NCBI GenBank assembly: GCA_036346275.1
Contig: JAYEVK010000275.1
Location: 124,001 to 188,000 of the forward strand
Length of the DNA stretch: 64,000 nt
Source of the DNA: Otatea glauca
Lineage: Eukaryota; Streptophyta; Magnoliopsida; Poales; Poaceae
Direction: 5' to 3'
This document shows, in pieces, positions 24,401 to 33,989 of the stretch. The notes under the pieces were generated by a model. That model did not search any database, was not told where the DNA came from, and saw only the letters and a program-made list of their open reading frames with translations. The position numbers were made by a program, and so were the translations under genes. Each line of letters opens with the position of its first letter. Within the stretch, counting starts at the first letter, position 1.

Positions 24401-25060
24401 TTTTTAGGTTTGGAGTCCCAAACTCCATCATCACCGACAACGAACACGATTCACGGGAAGGAATTTCGAGTTCTGTGGCGACTTCAACATCCGTGTCGAT
24501 TGGGCAGCGATAGCCCATCCGCGGACTAACGGCGGTCGAGCGCACTAACGGCATGATCCTTCAGGACTCAAGCGCGGATCTTCGATCGGCTCAAGCATTT
24601 CGCAGGCGCTGGGTAGCCGAGCGCCCTCCGTCCTCTGAGTCTGCGGACCACGCCGACCGGCGGCCGGTTCACACCCTTCTTTATGGTGTTTGGCCGAAGC
24701 CGTTTTGCCCATCGACACAGAATACGGCTCCCGAGATTGCAAGCCTTGATGAGGCTCGGGGCTCGCCTGCAACAAGGCGCCATCGACCCATTTCGGCGAG
24801 GCGCGCGGCGTGGCCGTCTGCGGTCGGCGGATATCAACAAGCCTGCGCCGCTACCACGGCCGCCAAGTTCGGGGCGATCCTTGGTAGCTGGCGACTTGGT
24901 TCTGCGTCGGGTCGGACAACCAAAGATAAGCACAAGTGGCGCCCCAGGAGGTCCTTTCACCGTCGTGGAAGTTCTCGACCGCACCTTCCGACTCAAGGGC
25001 CGATGGTCGCATCCTCCCTAATGCTGGAACATTGAAAAGTTAAGGCGATTCTATCCTAAG
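21420..25060 (+). pseudogene. Tat element pol, frame-broken
   Basis: A protease-region tail is seen near 21670-21750 (AYHAI and GRPCYAKFMAIP in neighbouring frames). Reverse transcriptase lies at about 22020-22720 (WRMCVDYTSLNKACPKDPFP, then TPFG and MPFG segments). RNase H starts near 23360 with a DGSYTKNGAGA motif. Integrase is at about 24130-24560 with a zinc-binding HCEGC, a WGLDLV block, SIITDN and a TNG...ER end. The C-terminal GDLVLRRV and NIEKLRRFYP blocks lie near 24890-25055. Almost every block is shifted relative to its neighbour by 1 or 2 nt indels. Confidence 0.8.
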
Positions 25061-25170
25061 CTCTTTTCTTTTTCTGGTATAAGTCTTTGCCTTTCTCCCA
25101 ACCGAGCACACGGTGCCCGCGTGACGACTTCGAGGCTGCCGTGGCGCCCGTTCGAGCCGCTCCGGATGGT

Positions 25171-25500
25171 GTGCATGCGGGTCGGTGACCCGGCCGACCA
25201 CGAGGTCTATCGGCGGTAACCCTCTCGACCGAGTGCTACGGCCTCACGCCACCGGCTATGGTTGCCCGATAGCACTCCGCGGAAGAAGGAAGCACTGAGT
25301 GGGATGACCTCTTTGGTCGATTGGGAACAATCTTCCCCACACGAACTTCGGCTAACTCACGTACTCATGTGGGTCGGTGACCCGACTAGTCACGAGTCTA
25401 TCCCAGCGGTAACCCTCTCGACCCGGCGCTACGGCCTCGCCCGCGGCTATGGTTGCTAAGTAGCACTTTGCGGAAGAAGGAAGTGCCCGAGTGGAAAAAC
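25171..25500. repeat. Diverged tandem duplication downstream of pol
   Basis: Two copies about 200 bp apart share GTCGGTGACCCG, GGTAACCCTCTCGACC, GCTACGGCCTC, GGCTATGGTTGC and GCGGAAGAAGGAAG in the same order. The copies differ in spacing by small indels. They lie between the pol end and the 3' end of the antisense gene. Confidence 0.75.
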
Positions 25501-25689
25501 CCTTGGCCGATCGAGAACACTCCGAACCCCATGAGTGCGCGCGTAACTACCGCATAAACAAGACTCCTATCCTCTTGGCCCTCTCAAATTGACCCGACCT
25601 ACGCATAGCGACCCGTGGTCCTTGAGGCTATGGTCGGTCAAACCAAACGCAAAGGAGAGCAAAGAGGCAAACCGGAGCTTACAATTACT

Positions 25690-28600
25690 TACGATCGTTT
25701 ACACATGCAGTCTTTGCAAAAAAAAAGGGGGCTAACTTCTTTCTTCCTCTTCTTCACGGTGGCGGCCAAGCGCGGAGGAGGAGGACTGGCATCTTGGAAG
25801 GCGACCTCGGGCGGGACGTGGCTGGCGATCTCCCGAGCATGCGGCTCGACCTGAAGCTCGAACCTGTCGACCTCGTCGTCGGTCCGGTTCCCGGCGATGC
25901 CGCTACTCACCACCGCGAGGTCGATGCCGTCGTGATGCGAGATGGTGTTGACGGCGCCGATGAAGCTCAAGCGCGCGCCGGTGACCACCGCCTCTTCTAC
26001 GATCGCTTTTCGGGCGGTAGCGGGGCAAGGCACTCGGGCTGCCCGGCTCCAGGATGCGATCGCAGACCTCGACCGGCCTTGCGGAGGCCTCGACTCGGCG
26101 CTCATCTCGGCCCGACCGTCCTCAGCAACCTTCAACGCCGCCCGGGCCTGCGTCGGGCCACGATCGCCACGTCGCGGGCGTCCGAAGCCGTTCTCTGCGC
26201 CTCCACGGCGACGCTCAGATTCTTCTGCGCCTCTGCAGATTGCGGAGATTTTGGATAAGTTCGCCCTGTGGGTCGCACCCCCCAAACTTAATTGAAGAAT
26301 TGAGACACTTACCGGCCGCGGAGTTGGTCAGATTGCCAGCTTCCGACTTCAGCGCCTCGTATGAAGTCTTGGCTCGGCGGCTCATACGGCGATCGCGCTC
26401 GGGCGAACTCGGCGGCGTCCCACGAGCCTTGTTCCGCTCGGTCCGCAGACGTGTTACCTGCGTCTGCGCGATCCCCTCCGCGGCAACGGCGGCATCCTTG
26501 GCCTCAGTGACCTCCATCAGGGAGGACTCCAGTTCCGCCACTTTCGCCCTCAAAGCCTCGGCTCCTAGGCGCTCATCATGAAGGGCCTTTGTGGCCTCTT
26601 CAAATCCTTGGCGGATCACCACCGCCTCCGACCGCCTAATGCCCAGGGCCTCCTGGGCTAGGCGCAGCTCAAGGCGCAGCCGACTGCACTCCTCCGCTGC
26701 AGCCGCCATTGTTGTCGGGCTGAGCGCTGCAGAGCTCGACTGACGCCGGCGAGCGAGCCGCAAGTCTTTGCAAAATGTGGACACTCCGTTAGTCGCACGG
26801 AAGAACTATCAAAAATATGCAACGAATCAGAACTTTTTTGGTGACCTACAGGCGTGTTTGGACTCCCGACCATCATATCCGGTATACGGTGGAAGACTTG
26901 AGCAAGGGCGGACCTTCACGGATCGCCTATCTCGGCCGTCGGTAGCGCTTTGCCGAAGGGTGGCCCACTCGCTCTCCTCGCCTCACCCATGATGCCCGGC
27001 CCGAATTACACCGGCGCGCCTCCCGCCGTTCGGGCGGGGCGCCACCGTCAAAGCACCATGGGCAAGGGTGGCGAGGTCAACCTTGAAATCCCCTCGGCGA
27101 CCTGCGCCTGAGGGGCATCGGTCGGCACCTCCCCCTGGGACGAGGGGTCGGGCACCTCCGTCGCCGGCTCCGCCACGACTGGCGCGATCACCGGCGACGC
27201 CATTGTCTCATCCTCCGAAACGACGATCACGTCGTCCGGAGGGGTCCCCGCCGGAGGCGGCGGAAGTTCTTCTTCGGGCACGACCTCCGGGTGGGGCTCT
27301 GTCCCCTCGAAGGCGACCGCGCCCTCGGACGCCGACGCCGCGACCTTCGCCGACCCAACCGGGGTCACCGAAATCACCGGCGCCGTTACTTGCGGGGCCG
27401 ATGTGGCACGCCCCACGATCACCCCAGTATAGGCGCTGCACGTTGCAAAGATTCAAGAGTCGCTCGGGCGGCTTTGCCAAAAAGAAAAATGCTCCAAAAA
27501 TAAAATAATAATACACTTACAAGGCCGAGCGGGTGCGTGGCACGCGCGCCCTCTTTGCCGGCCCCCCGCCAAGGGGCAAGTCGGCCGTCGCCACCCGGCC
27601 ACCTCCGGTAGAGGCAGCTGCGGCGGCCATAGCGCAAGATCACCCCCACTGGGATCCGTAGCCACGGGGCCGTGATGCCGCCTCGGCGAGTCCACGCTCG
27701 GGCGCCGCCGATCGGCGGTCGGGAAAAACCCACCATAGGGGTGGCGGAGGCACTCCCTTGTTGTCGATGGAGGTTGTCCCCACGGCGGTGGTCTCTGACA
27801 CATCCTCGCCGCGCGCGCGCTTCGCCGCGCGTTCCTTACTTTTCTTCCTCCTCCTTTCCTCCTTCCGCTTCTTGCGGGAGGAGTCAGCCTCTGCCGTCCT
27901 CGCCCGGGCGGCCGCCCGCGCTTCCTTATCCCCCGGGAGCGGCGCCTGGGAAGACATCCCCATGAGCCCCTGAGAGGATGCAGGAATGTCGGTCAAGTCA
28001 CGAAGGACAAAGAAAAGAGAAGCGAAAGGAATTTCACCGGCTTACGATTGGCGAAAAAGCCGCCGAGAATGGCTCCGGGTGGCCATCCGCGGCCACAGTG
28101 GCGCTTCCGCCCGTAACGGCCGCCACCCGAGCCTCCACCTCAGACGCGGCCAGCTCGGGTTCGGCCATCCTCGCCCGGTCGGACGGCCCGCATACGGAGC
28201 GAGTGCGGCTGTGCAAAAGTGGTTGCACGCGCATCCCCATGAAGCGCGCACAACCACGTCCCGGTGAGCCCGCCTCCTTTGAGCCCTGATCGCTCCACGA
28301 TCGGGGCGGCTGTTCTTCTCCTCTTTTGGCGCCCAGTTCCACCGTTCCTCGCCATGGGAAGCTCTCCGGTGAAACGAGGGGTATTGTCGCCGACGTTTGA
28401 GCGTAGAGCCATTGAACGCCGACCCTTGTTAGGCGAGGCAGCTTTACCTCCAGTACTCCGTGCTCGACCGGGCGAAGGCTGGAGGCGAGGCCACCGAGGC
28501 GCGCGGCGTCGAGCGGCCTGTCCTTCGAGCCTTGCACGAAAAAGTGCCTCCACAGCGCCCGGTCGGCTCGATCCCCAAGAAGGCCGCGCAGCGTGATGAA

Positions 28601-28870
28601 GATGGCGATGTGGAGGACCCCATTGGGGTTGAGATGGTGCACCTCCACCTTGTAATGAAACAACGACCCTCGGACGAGCGGGTGCGGCGAGCCAAAGCGC
28701 GCTCGAAGAACGAGGCGGGCACCACGATCTCGTCGCCCGCGGCCTGGGGTAGTAGCCCGGTCGGCACCCTCCGGTAGGAAGGTCTGCGGCATGAGGAAGC
28801 CCTTCTTCACCAAGCCGAGCGACGGTGTCTTGCGCGAGCACTCCGCCACGACATCTTCACGGGGAGGCGG
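25690..28870 (-). CDS. Antisense multi-exon ORF of the Tat element (PF04195-like N-terminus)
   Basis: The minus strand carries an apparent spliced gene. A TATAAATA box at about 28985-28992 is followed by a pyrimidine-rich leader and an open frame from about 28870. The first exon (to about 28046) contains HPLVRGSLFHYKVEVHHLNP and GVLHIAIFITL, characteristic of the 'putative gypsy type transposon' domain (PF04195, Transposase_28). Likely introns are 27970-28045 (GTAAG...CTCAG) and 27437-27520 (GTAAGTG...GTGCAG), with another near 26275-26321. Later exons encode a basic Lys/Arg stretch (27890-27800), an acidic Pro-rich part (27380-27060) and a Glu/Ala/Arg-rich coiled coil (26700-26330). Some frames are disturbed by indels. 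Antisense accessory ORFs are known in Tat elements; their function is unknown. Confidence 0.6.
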
Positions 28871-28983
28871 CGGAAGGTGAGAAAGAAAGGTGGGTTTTCT
28901 TTCCTTAGCTCTCTGGTGCTCTTCTTGTTTGAGCGCGAGAGAGAGGGCAAGAAAGCGTGACCACTCGAAAGCACCAACAGGCG

Positions 28984-28995
28984 TATTTATAGAGG
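28984..28995 (-). promoter_or_regulatory. TATA box of the antisense gene
   Basis: Read on the minus strand this is CTATAAATACGC. It lies about 110 nt upstream of the first antisense exon, with a CT-rich leader between, as in a normal plant core promoter. Confidence 0.6.
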
Positions 28996-29778
28996 ACGAG
29001 CGCCGCCGCCAGCAGCGCCCGTCAGCGAAGCGTCGCGACCACCCTCGTCTGTCGCGCCACTGGTAACTCGGTTTCCAATACCACTCCGCTTTAATCCTGT
29101 CTTGTCGGCGTCAAGGGCCATAAAGACGCCGCCCGAACAACGTGTCCGTAACCTCTCGGTCTCGCCTTTAGGCGGAGCAGTTGCTCGGGCGCGCGAGAAG
29201 CCCACGGGCGCTGCGGCCCCAAGGCAACAAAAGCTTTGTGGCTTGCGCGAGGCCCAGCGAGGGTGTGGGTTCAAAAGGCCTACCCACCAGATGGGTATAA
29301 AGCGCCCAAACAAAACTTGAGCAAGGGGCGGTATGAGGTGAGCCCACGGTGGGCCCTCGGTTAGGTCGGTGACGGCCTAATCACCTCTACTCGCGTCGAG
29401 ACCATACTTCACACTCTCCGGGAGCTCATCAATGGCGGCGACCCGGTGTGCTCTGGGTCGTGGACGACCTAGAGTCCATCTGGATTGAGTAGAGAAAGGT
29501 TTTTATGGGTCGCCCCCAGCGGGGCGGGACACCCTACTGCGGGACCGTCCGCTCGGAATGGTCCCCCTTAGGCGGGACCTCCCGGGACCCACTCGGACTA
29601 CCGCTATTAGCTCCACGAGCACGGCGTTCAAACCAACGCAGTAAGCGCGCCGCTCATCCCTCCGGGTCCCACACTGCGGATGGGGTATACATGTGGGATA
29701 GGCGGCGGCCATTCCTCTCGCGCCTACCCTCGCCCGACGAGGACTCGAGAAGGATGCCCCACGTCCGCCACGACGGTG
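28996..29778. other. Internal Tat sequence between antisense promoter and minisatellite
   Basis: GC-rich retroelement sequence without a convincing frame in either direction. It probably belongs to the untranslated 3' region and the upstream region of the antisense promoter. Confidence 0.45.
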
Positions 29779-31149
29779 GCGAGCACTCACGTCCGGCTAC
29801 GACGGTAGCGAGCACTCAAGTCCGGCTACGACGTTAAGCGAGCACTCGGACACCGAACCTCACAGAGGCATCCGGTCGTCCCTGCCGACCAAGGCACTCG
29901 GACACCAGAACCTCACAGAGGCATCCGGTCGTCCTGCCGACCAAGGCACTCGGACATCCGAACCTCACAGAGGCATCCGGTCGTCCCTGCGAGCCAAGGC
30001 AGCGTCTAGCTACGACGTTAAGCGAGCACTCGGACACCCGAACCTCACAGAGGCATCCGGTCGTCCCCGCCCAAGGCACTCGGACATCCGAACCTCACGA
30101 GGCATCCGGCCGTCCCTGCCACCAAGGCTTTGTCTAGCTACGACGTTAAGCGAGCACTCGGACACCGAACCTCACGAGGCATCCGGTCGTCCTGCCAGGC
30201 CAAGGCACTCGGACATCCGAACCTCACAGAGGCATCCGGTCGTCCCGCCGACCAAGGCCTTCATCTAGCTACGACGTTAAGCGAGCACTCGGACATCCGA
30301 ACCTCACAGAGGCATCCGGCCGCCCTGCCAGGCCAAGGCACTGTCTAGCTACGACGTTAAGCGAGCACTCGGACACCGAACCTCACGAGGCATCCGGTCG
30401 TCCTTGCCGACCAAGGCACTGTCTAGCTACGACGTTAAGCGAGCACTCGGACACCGAACCTCACAGAGGCATCCGGTCGTCCTGCCACCAAGGCACTCGG
30501 ACACCGAGAACCTCACAGAGGCATCCGGTCGCCCTGCCGACCAAGGCACTCGGACATCCGAACCTCACAGAGGCATCCGGTCGTCCCCCAGACCAAGGCA
30601 CTCGGACATCCGAACCTCACGAGGCATCCGGTCGTCCCCCGCCAGGCCAAGGCACTGTCTAGCTACGACGTTAAGCGAGCACTCGGACACCGAACCTCAC
30701 AGAGGCATCCGGTGCGTCCTGCCACCAAGGCACTCGGACATCCGAACCTCACGAGGCATCCGGTCGCCCCTGCCGACCAAGGCACCGTTTAGCTACGACG
30801 TTAAGCGAGCACTCGGACACCCGAACCTCACAGAGGCATCCGGTCGTCCTGCCAGGCCAAGGCACTCGGACATCCGAACCTCACAGAGGCATCCGGTCGT
30901 CCCTGCCAGGCCAAGGCACCGTCTAGCTACGACGTTAAGCGAGCACTCGGACATCCGAACCTCACAGAGGCATCCGGTCGTCCTGCCGCCAAGGCAGCGT
31001 CTAGCTACGACGTTAAGCGAGCACTCGGACACCGAACCTCACAGAGGCATCCGGTCGTCCTGCCGACCAAGGCACGTCTAGCTACGACGTTAAGCGAGCA
31101 CTCGGACACCGAACCTCACAGAGGCATCCGGTCGCCACATCGACCAAGG
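29779..31149. repeat. Two-module minisatellite in the Tat 3' region
   Basis: Twenty copies of module A (about 50 bp, core CCTCACAGAGGCATCCGG, then TCGTCC and CCAAGGCACTCGGACA) are interspersed with eleven copies of module B (CTAGCTACGACGTTAAGCGA, then GC). B precedes A, giving B-A or B-A-A and longer blocks. Copies differ mostly by 1-3 nt indels at fixed points (CACAGAGG/CACGAGG; TGCCAGGCC/TGCCGACC/TGCCACC). Tandem repeats in the 3' region are a known trait of Tat elements and have seeded satellites in other plants. Confidence 0.9.
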
Positions 31150-31319
31150 CACGAATCCACAGCGATTAAAATTAAAGCAAACTCATCGCAAAGACATTTT
31201 CATAAAGAAAAAGAAAATTTCATTATAGGCCAACAGCTCAAACTTTACACAACTTTACACGATGCAAGCGGATACAAGAGTGGCCACGCCGCACCACGGC
31301 GAGGACTCTACCCACGCCT

Positions 31320-31652
31320 AGAACCTATCAAACATCCGTGCGGCATCGGTGGCACCGGCGGCATTTGGTAGGCCCTTGCTCGGTCGACGGGATACCGCCA
31401 CGGCCGCTGGCAACACGCCGATGCCTCTGCTGCCGTTCGGCGACATCAACGCGGCCGCACTAACTACGGTCGGCGCCCTTGCGCCATCGCCTCGAAGGGC
31501 CCCTTTACCACCTCGAGCCTCGGGCGGCCTCGGCGTAGCGTCAACGTAGCGGCGTCGCGGCTGCGGCTTCTTCCTCCCCGAGCTCGGCCATCGCTGGTCG
31601 AACTCAGCCCAAAGCTTCGGCGGAGGATCTTCTTCTTCCACCGTGACGCCAT
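31320..31652 (-). CDS. Second antisense ORF near the 3' LTR
   Basis: On the minus strand a TATATATA motif near 31742-31750 is followed by an ATG at 31652. Two overlapping frames are open: one starts MASRWKKKILRRSF and ends near 31464; the other reads EEEDPPPKLWAEFDQRWPSS and runs to about 31318. A small indel may have split one original frame. Downstream (31190-31260) is AT-rich, 3'-UTR-like sequence. No family is recognised. Confidence 0.35.
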
Positions 31653-32058
31653 CGCGAAGCTAAAGACTAGAGGATGTCTGAAGCCATTTGAAAGAACAAA
31701 AGAAAAGCTCGTCCCCTTCAAGCAAGCTACTGACGCGCACGATATATATATCCGGACGAAGGAGGCTAAGCGTCTCGAGTAAATGCGGTGCCAAAAGCGA
31801 AGCATCCTTCACGTAAACCCGAGGCGACCAAGAAGACGAGCAGGCGCGTGGCGTAAACTATGCTCGGCATGCGCAACGAGGCAAGTAAAAGCCCGGCGGT
31901 TCAAATGCCCGGCCAAACTCGGGGACGGTGCCGGATCCAACAAGCACACGACGGAAATCGCTAAACGGATCGGTGGACCGACCTACGAGCCCGCCACCAC
32001 TTTCGTCAAGTTCAACCCCAACCGAATCTGCAGAAATCGCTTGGGAGTTCGGGGCTCT

Positions 32059-32953
32059 TGACGAATACTAATAAAAGGATACCCCAACAGCCGGCGGCGA
32101 GCGGCGGCCTCAAGCATATCTCGACCCAACAGTAGCGCCGCCGCCCGCACGACCGAATCGCTGCGAGATCGCGCGCAAGGCATCCGCTCCCGACCGGCAG
32201 GGAAGCGAATCCGACCAGACGGCGCTCGACCCCCTCTTGGCGGGCGGGATCTCCGACTCAACCAAACCAAGGTGACGAACGCCGAGTGCCGCGTGTCAGG
32301 TCCTCGTCGGCCTACCGCCACGTACCCTCGAATAAGGTCAATCGGGCGACTATACAAGGCGGTGGCTCCTTCCCAAGAAGATCGGTGATCAGAAGACAAA
32401 GCTTCGGCCCATCAACCGATCCACGTCAAAGACGAGCGCACGCTCCTCCCGAGGCGGCACCAACGCCACGCACTCGGCGTCGGCGATTCGCAAGGATCAC
32501 AGAGGGCAAGTACGCTACTTCCGGAAATACCTAACCTCCACGACCACCAAGGCTACCAACCCGGCATGGGCAAGGCGGGTGGCGACCGATCCACGGGACG
32601 AAGGACCGGAGCTCCTAGCGTAGGTCACCTCGCTTCCTCCTAACTCGATGTAACCTCGCCTTCCTTCAGTATAAAAGGAGGCGGGGCTAAGCGATCGAGG
32701 AGGCAACGAGCAAGAACAAGAAAGGAGAGAGCGCTATCAAACCCATCTCGCTAAGCCATTGGCATTCTCGCTTGTAAAACTTTGTGCAGTCATCGTACCA
32801 AGAGTAATACAACACCACCACACACAACCGGAGTAGGGACCTTGGCCGAACCAAGATACATCTTGGACTCACGAGTCTAACCATTCAGGGAGTGGAACGC
32901 GCGACCCCCTAGACTTACAAATTTACTTGCCGGCGCTCCCGAAAACGCCGACA
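32059..32953 (+). repeat. 3' LTR of the Tat element
   Basis: It begins TGACGAATACTAATAAAAGG after a purine-rich GGGAGTTCGGGGCTCT tract (polypurine tract) and ends CGCCGACA. A TATA box CAGTATAAAAGGAGG is conserved with the 5' copy at about 32668. Small indels rather than substitutions account for many of the differences from the 5' LTR. Confidence 0.88.
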
Positions 32954-33116
32954 ATATATATATATTTATTAAAAACTCTTCTCTTTTTCCTTTTTCTTTT
33001 CTTTTCTTTCTTCTTCCTATCTCTGCTTCTTTCACTAATTCCAAACCCCAGTAGGCCGCCCTAGCTGTCGCTCCACGGTGCTACTCGCGGTTGTTTTTGC
33101 CACCTCATGTGGTGTT

Positions 33117-33917
33117 TAGAGGTGGGCACTCGGGCCGGGCTCCTTTGGGCCGGCCCGAGGCACGACATCACGGCCCGGCACGAAGCTCGACTCGGCACGA
33201 AGTGGGTCGTGCCGGGCCGACACGACACTGTAGCACGGGCCGTGTCGGGCTCGAGAATCAGGCACGATGGGCGGTCTGGCACGGCACGGCACGACACTGT
33301 AGAATGGGCTATACTGGGCCTGATGATCCAGGGCATGAGGAAGAAGCCTAGCATGAAGGTCACTGACTCACAAGCATGACCGTCATAGATGCACCCAGTA
33401 ACATGAACGTCACCTCTATCGTCAACACCTGAGAGAGACGGACAAAACAGGAGAGAGAGAGCTAAAAGAGATTGAGAGACAGTGCAACAAGCTGCTCTCT
33501 CTCGCTCGTCCCTCTCAATCTCTCTCAGCTCTCTCTCTCGTCTGTCTCGCTCACTCTCTTTCTCGTCCATTCTCCCCTCTCTCGTCCGTATTGAGCACAT
33601 TCTTCTCGCTCTATGTAACTGTTCGATAATAAATAAATTTTAGTTCTTTTTCTCATAATATTTACATTCACGGCCTTAATTCTATGTATCTCCGGCTCTT
33701 TTCCTCTCGTTGAAATAGTGCAAATGGGTCGGAACTGGGCCGCACGACGCGACGGAAGCACGCAGCGCAAATGGGCGTGCTCAGGCTCGCCGAAGGCGAA
33801 GCTGGGCGGCTACGACGCGAGACGGCGAGCACAACGGCCGTCGCGCCTGGCACGGTTCGAGCACGGCACGATGGGCCGTCTTGCGGTCGGCCGACACGAC
33901 GACGACACCCACCTCTA
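33117..33917. mobile_element. hAT-type non-autonomous element with perfect 8-bp duplication
   Basis: Both ends read TAGAGGTGGG (inverted), and the flanks carry a perfect 8-bp duplication GTGGTGTT (33109-33116 and 33918-33925). Length is 801 bp. The subterminal regions contain many GGCCC, GGCACGA and GACACGAC words in opposite orientations, typical of transposase-binding clusters. The centre holds a GA/CT hairpin. No transposase ORF is present. Confidence 0.85.
33432..33560. repeat. GA/CT inverted repeat inside the 801-bp hAT element
   Basis: The left arm contains GAGAGAGAGAGCTAAAAGAG followed by ATTGAGAG; the right arm carries the complement (CTCTCAATCTCTCTCAGCTC, then TCTCTC). The arms of about 50 nt are separated by about 16 nt and would fold into a long imperfect hairpin. 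Confidence 0.7.
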
Positions 33918-33989
33918 GTGGTGTTGGAGCCTTGTCGCACTCCATGCCAAAGTTGTTGCCACGCCGATCACCCAAGCCTTCTCCGCGAG

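Larger units (their letters stand above)
18424..32953 (+). mobile_element. Tat-lineage Ty3/gypsy LTR retrotransposon, 14.5 kb
   Basis: Two LTRs of about 890 bp in direct orientation (18424-19306 and 32059-32953) enclose a primer-binding site, gag, pol in the order protease, RT, RNase H, integrase, then a long 3' region. ATATA flanks both ends, but this lies in an AT tract and so proves little. The large size, the extra antisense ORFs between pol and the 3' LTR and the tandem repeats in the 3' region are recognised traits of the Tat lineage (maize Grande is an example). Every gag-pol frame is broken by small indels, so the copy is not autonomous as sequenced. Confidence 0.88.

Noticed and set aside
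29779..31149. Regularly spaced repeats resembling a CRISPR array
   Set aside because: The repeats are adjacent direct modules with no unique spacers, inside a plant retrotransposon.
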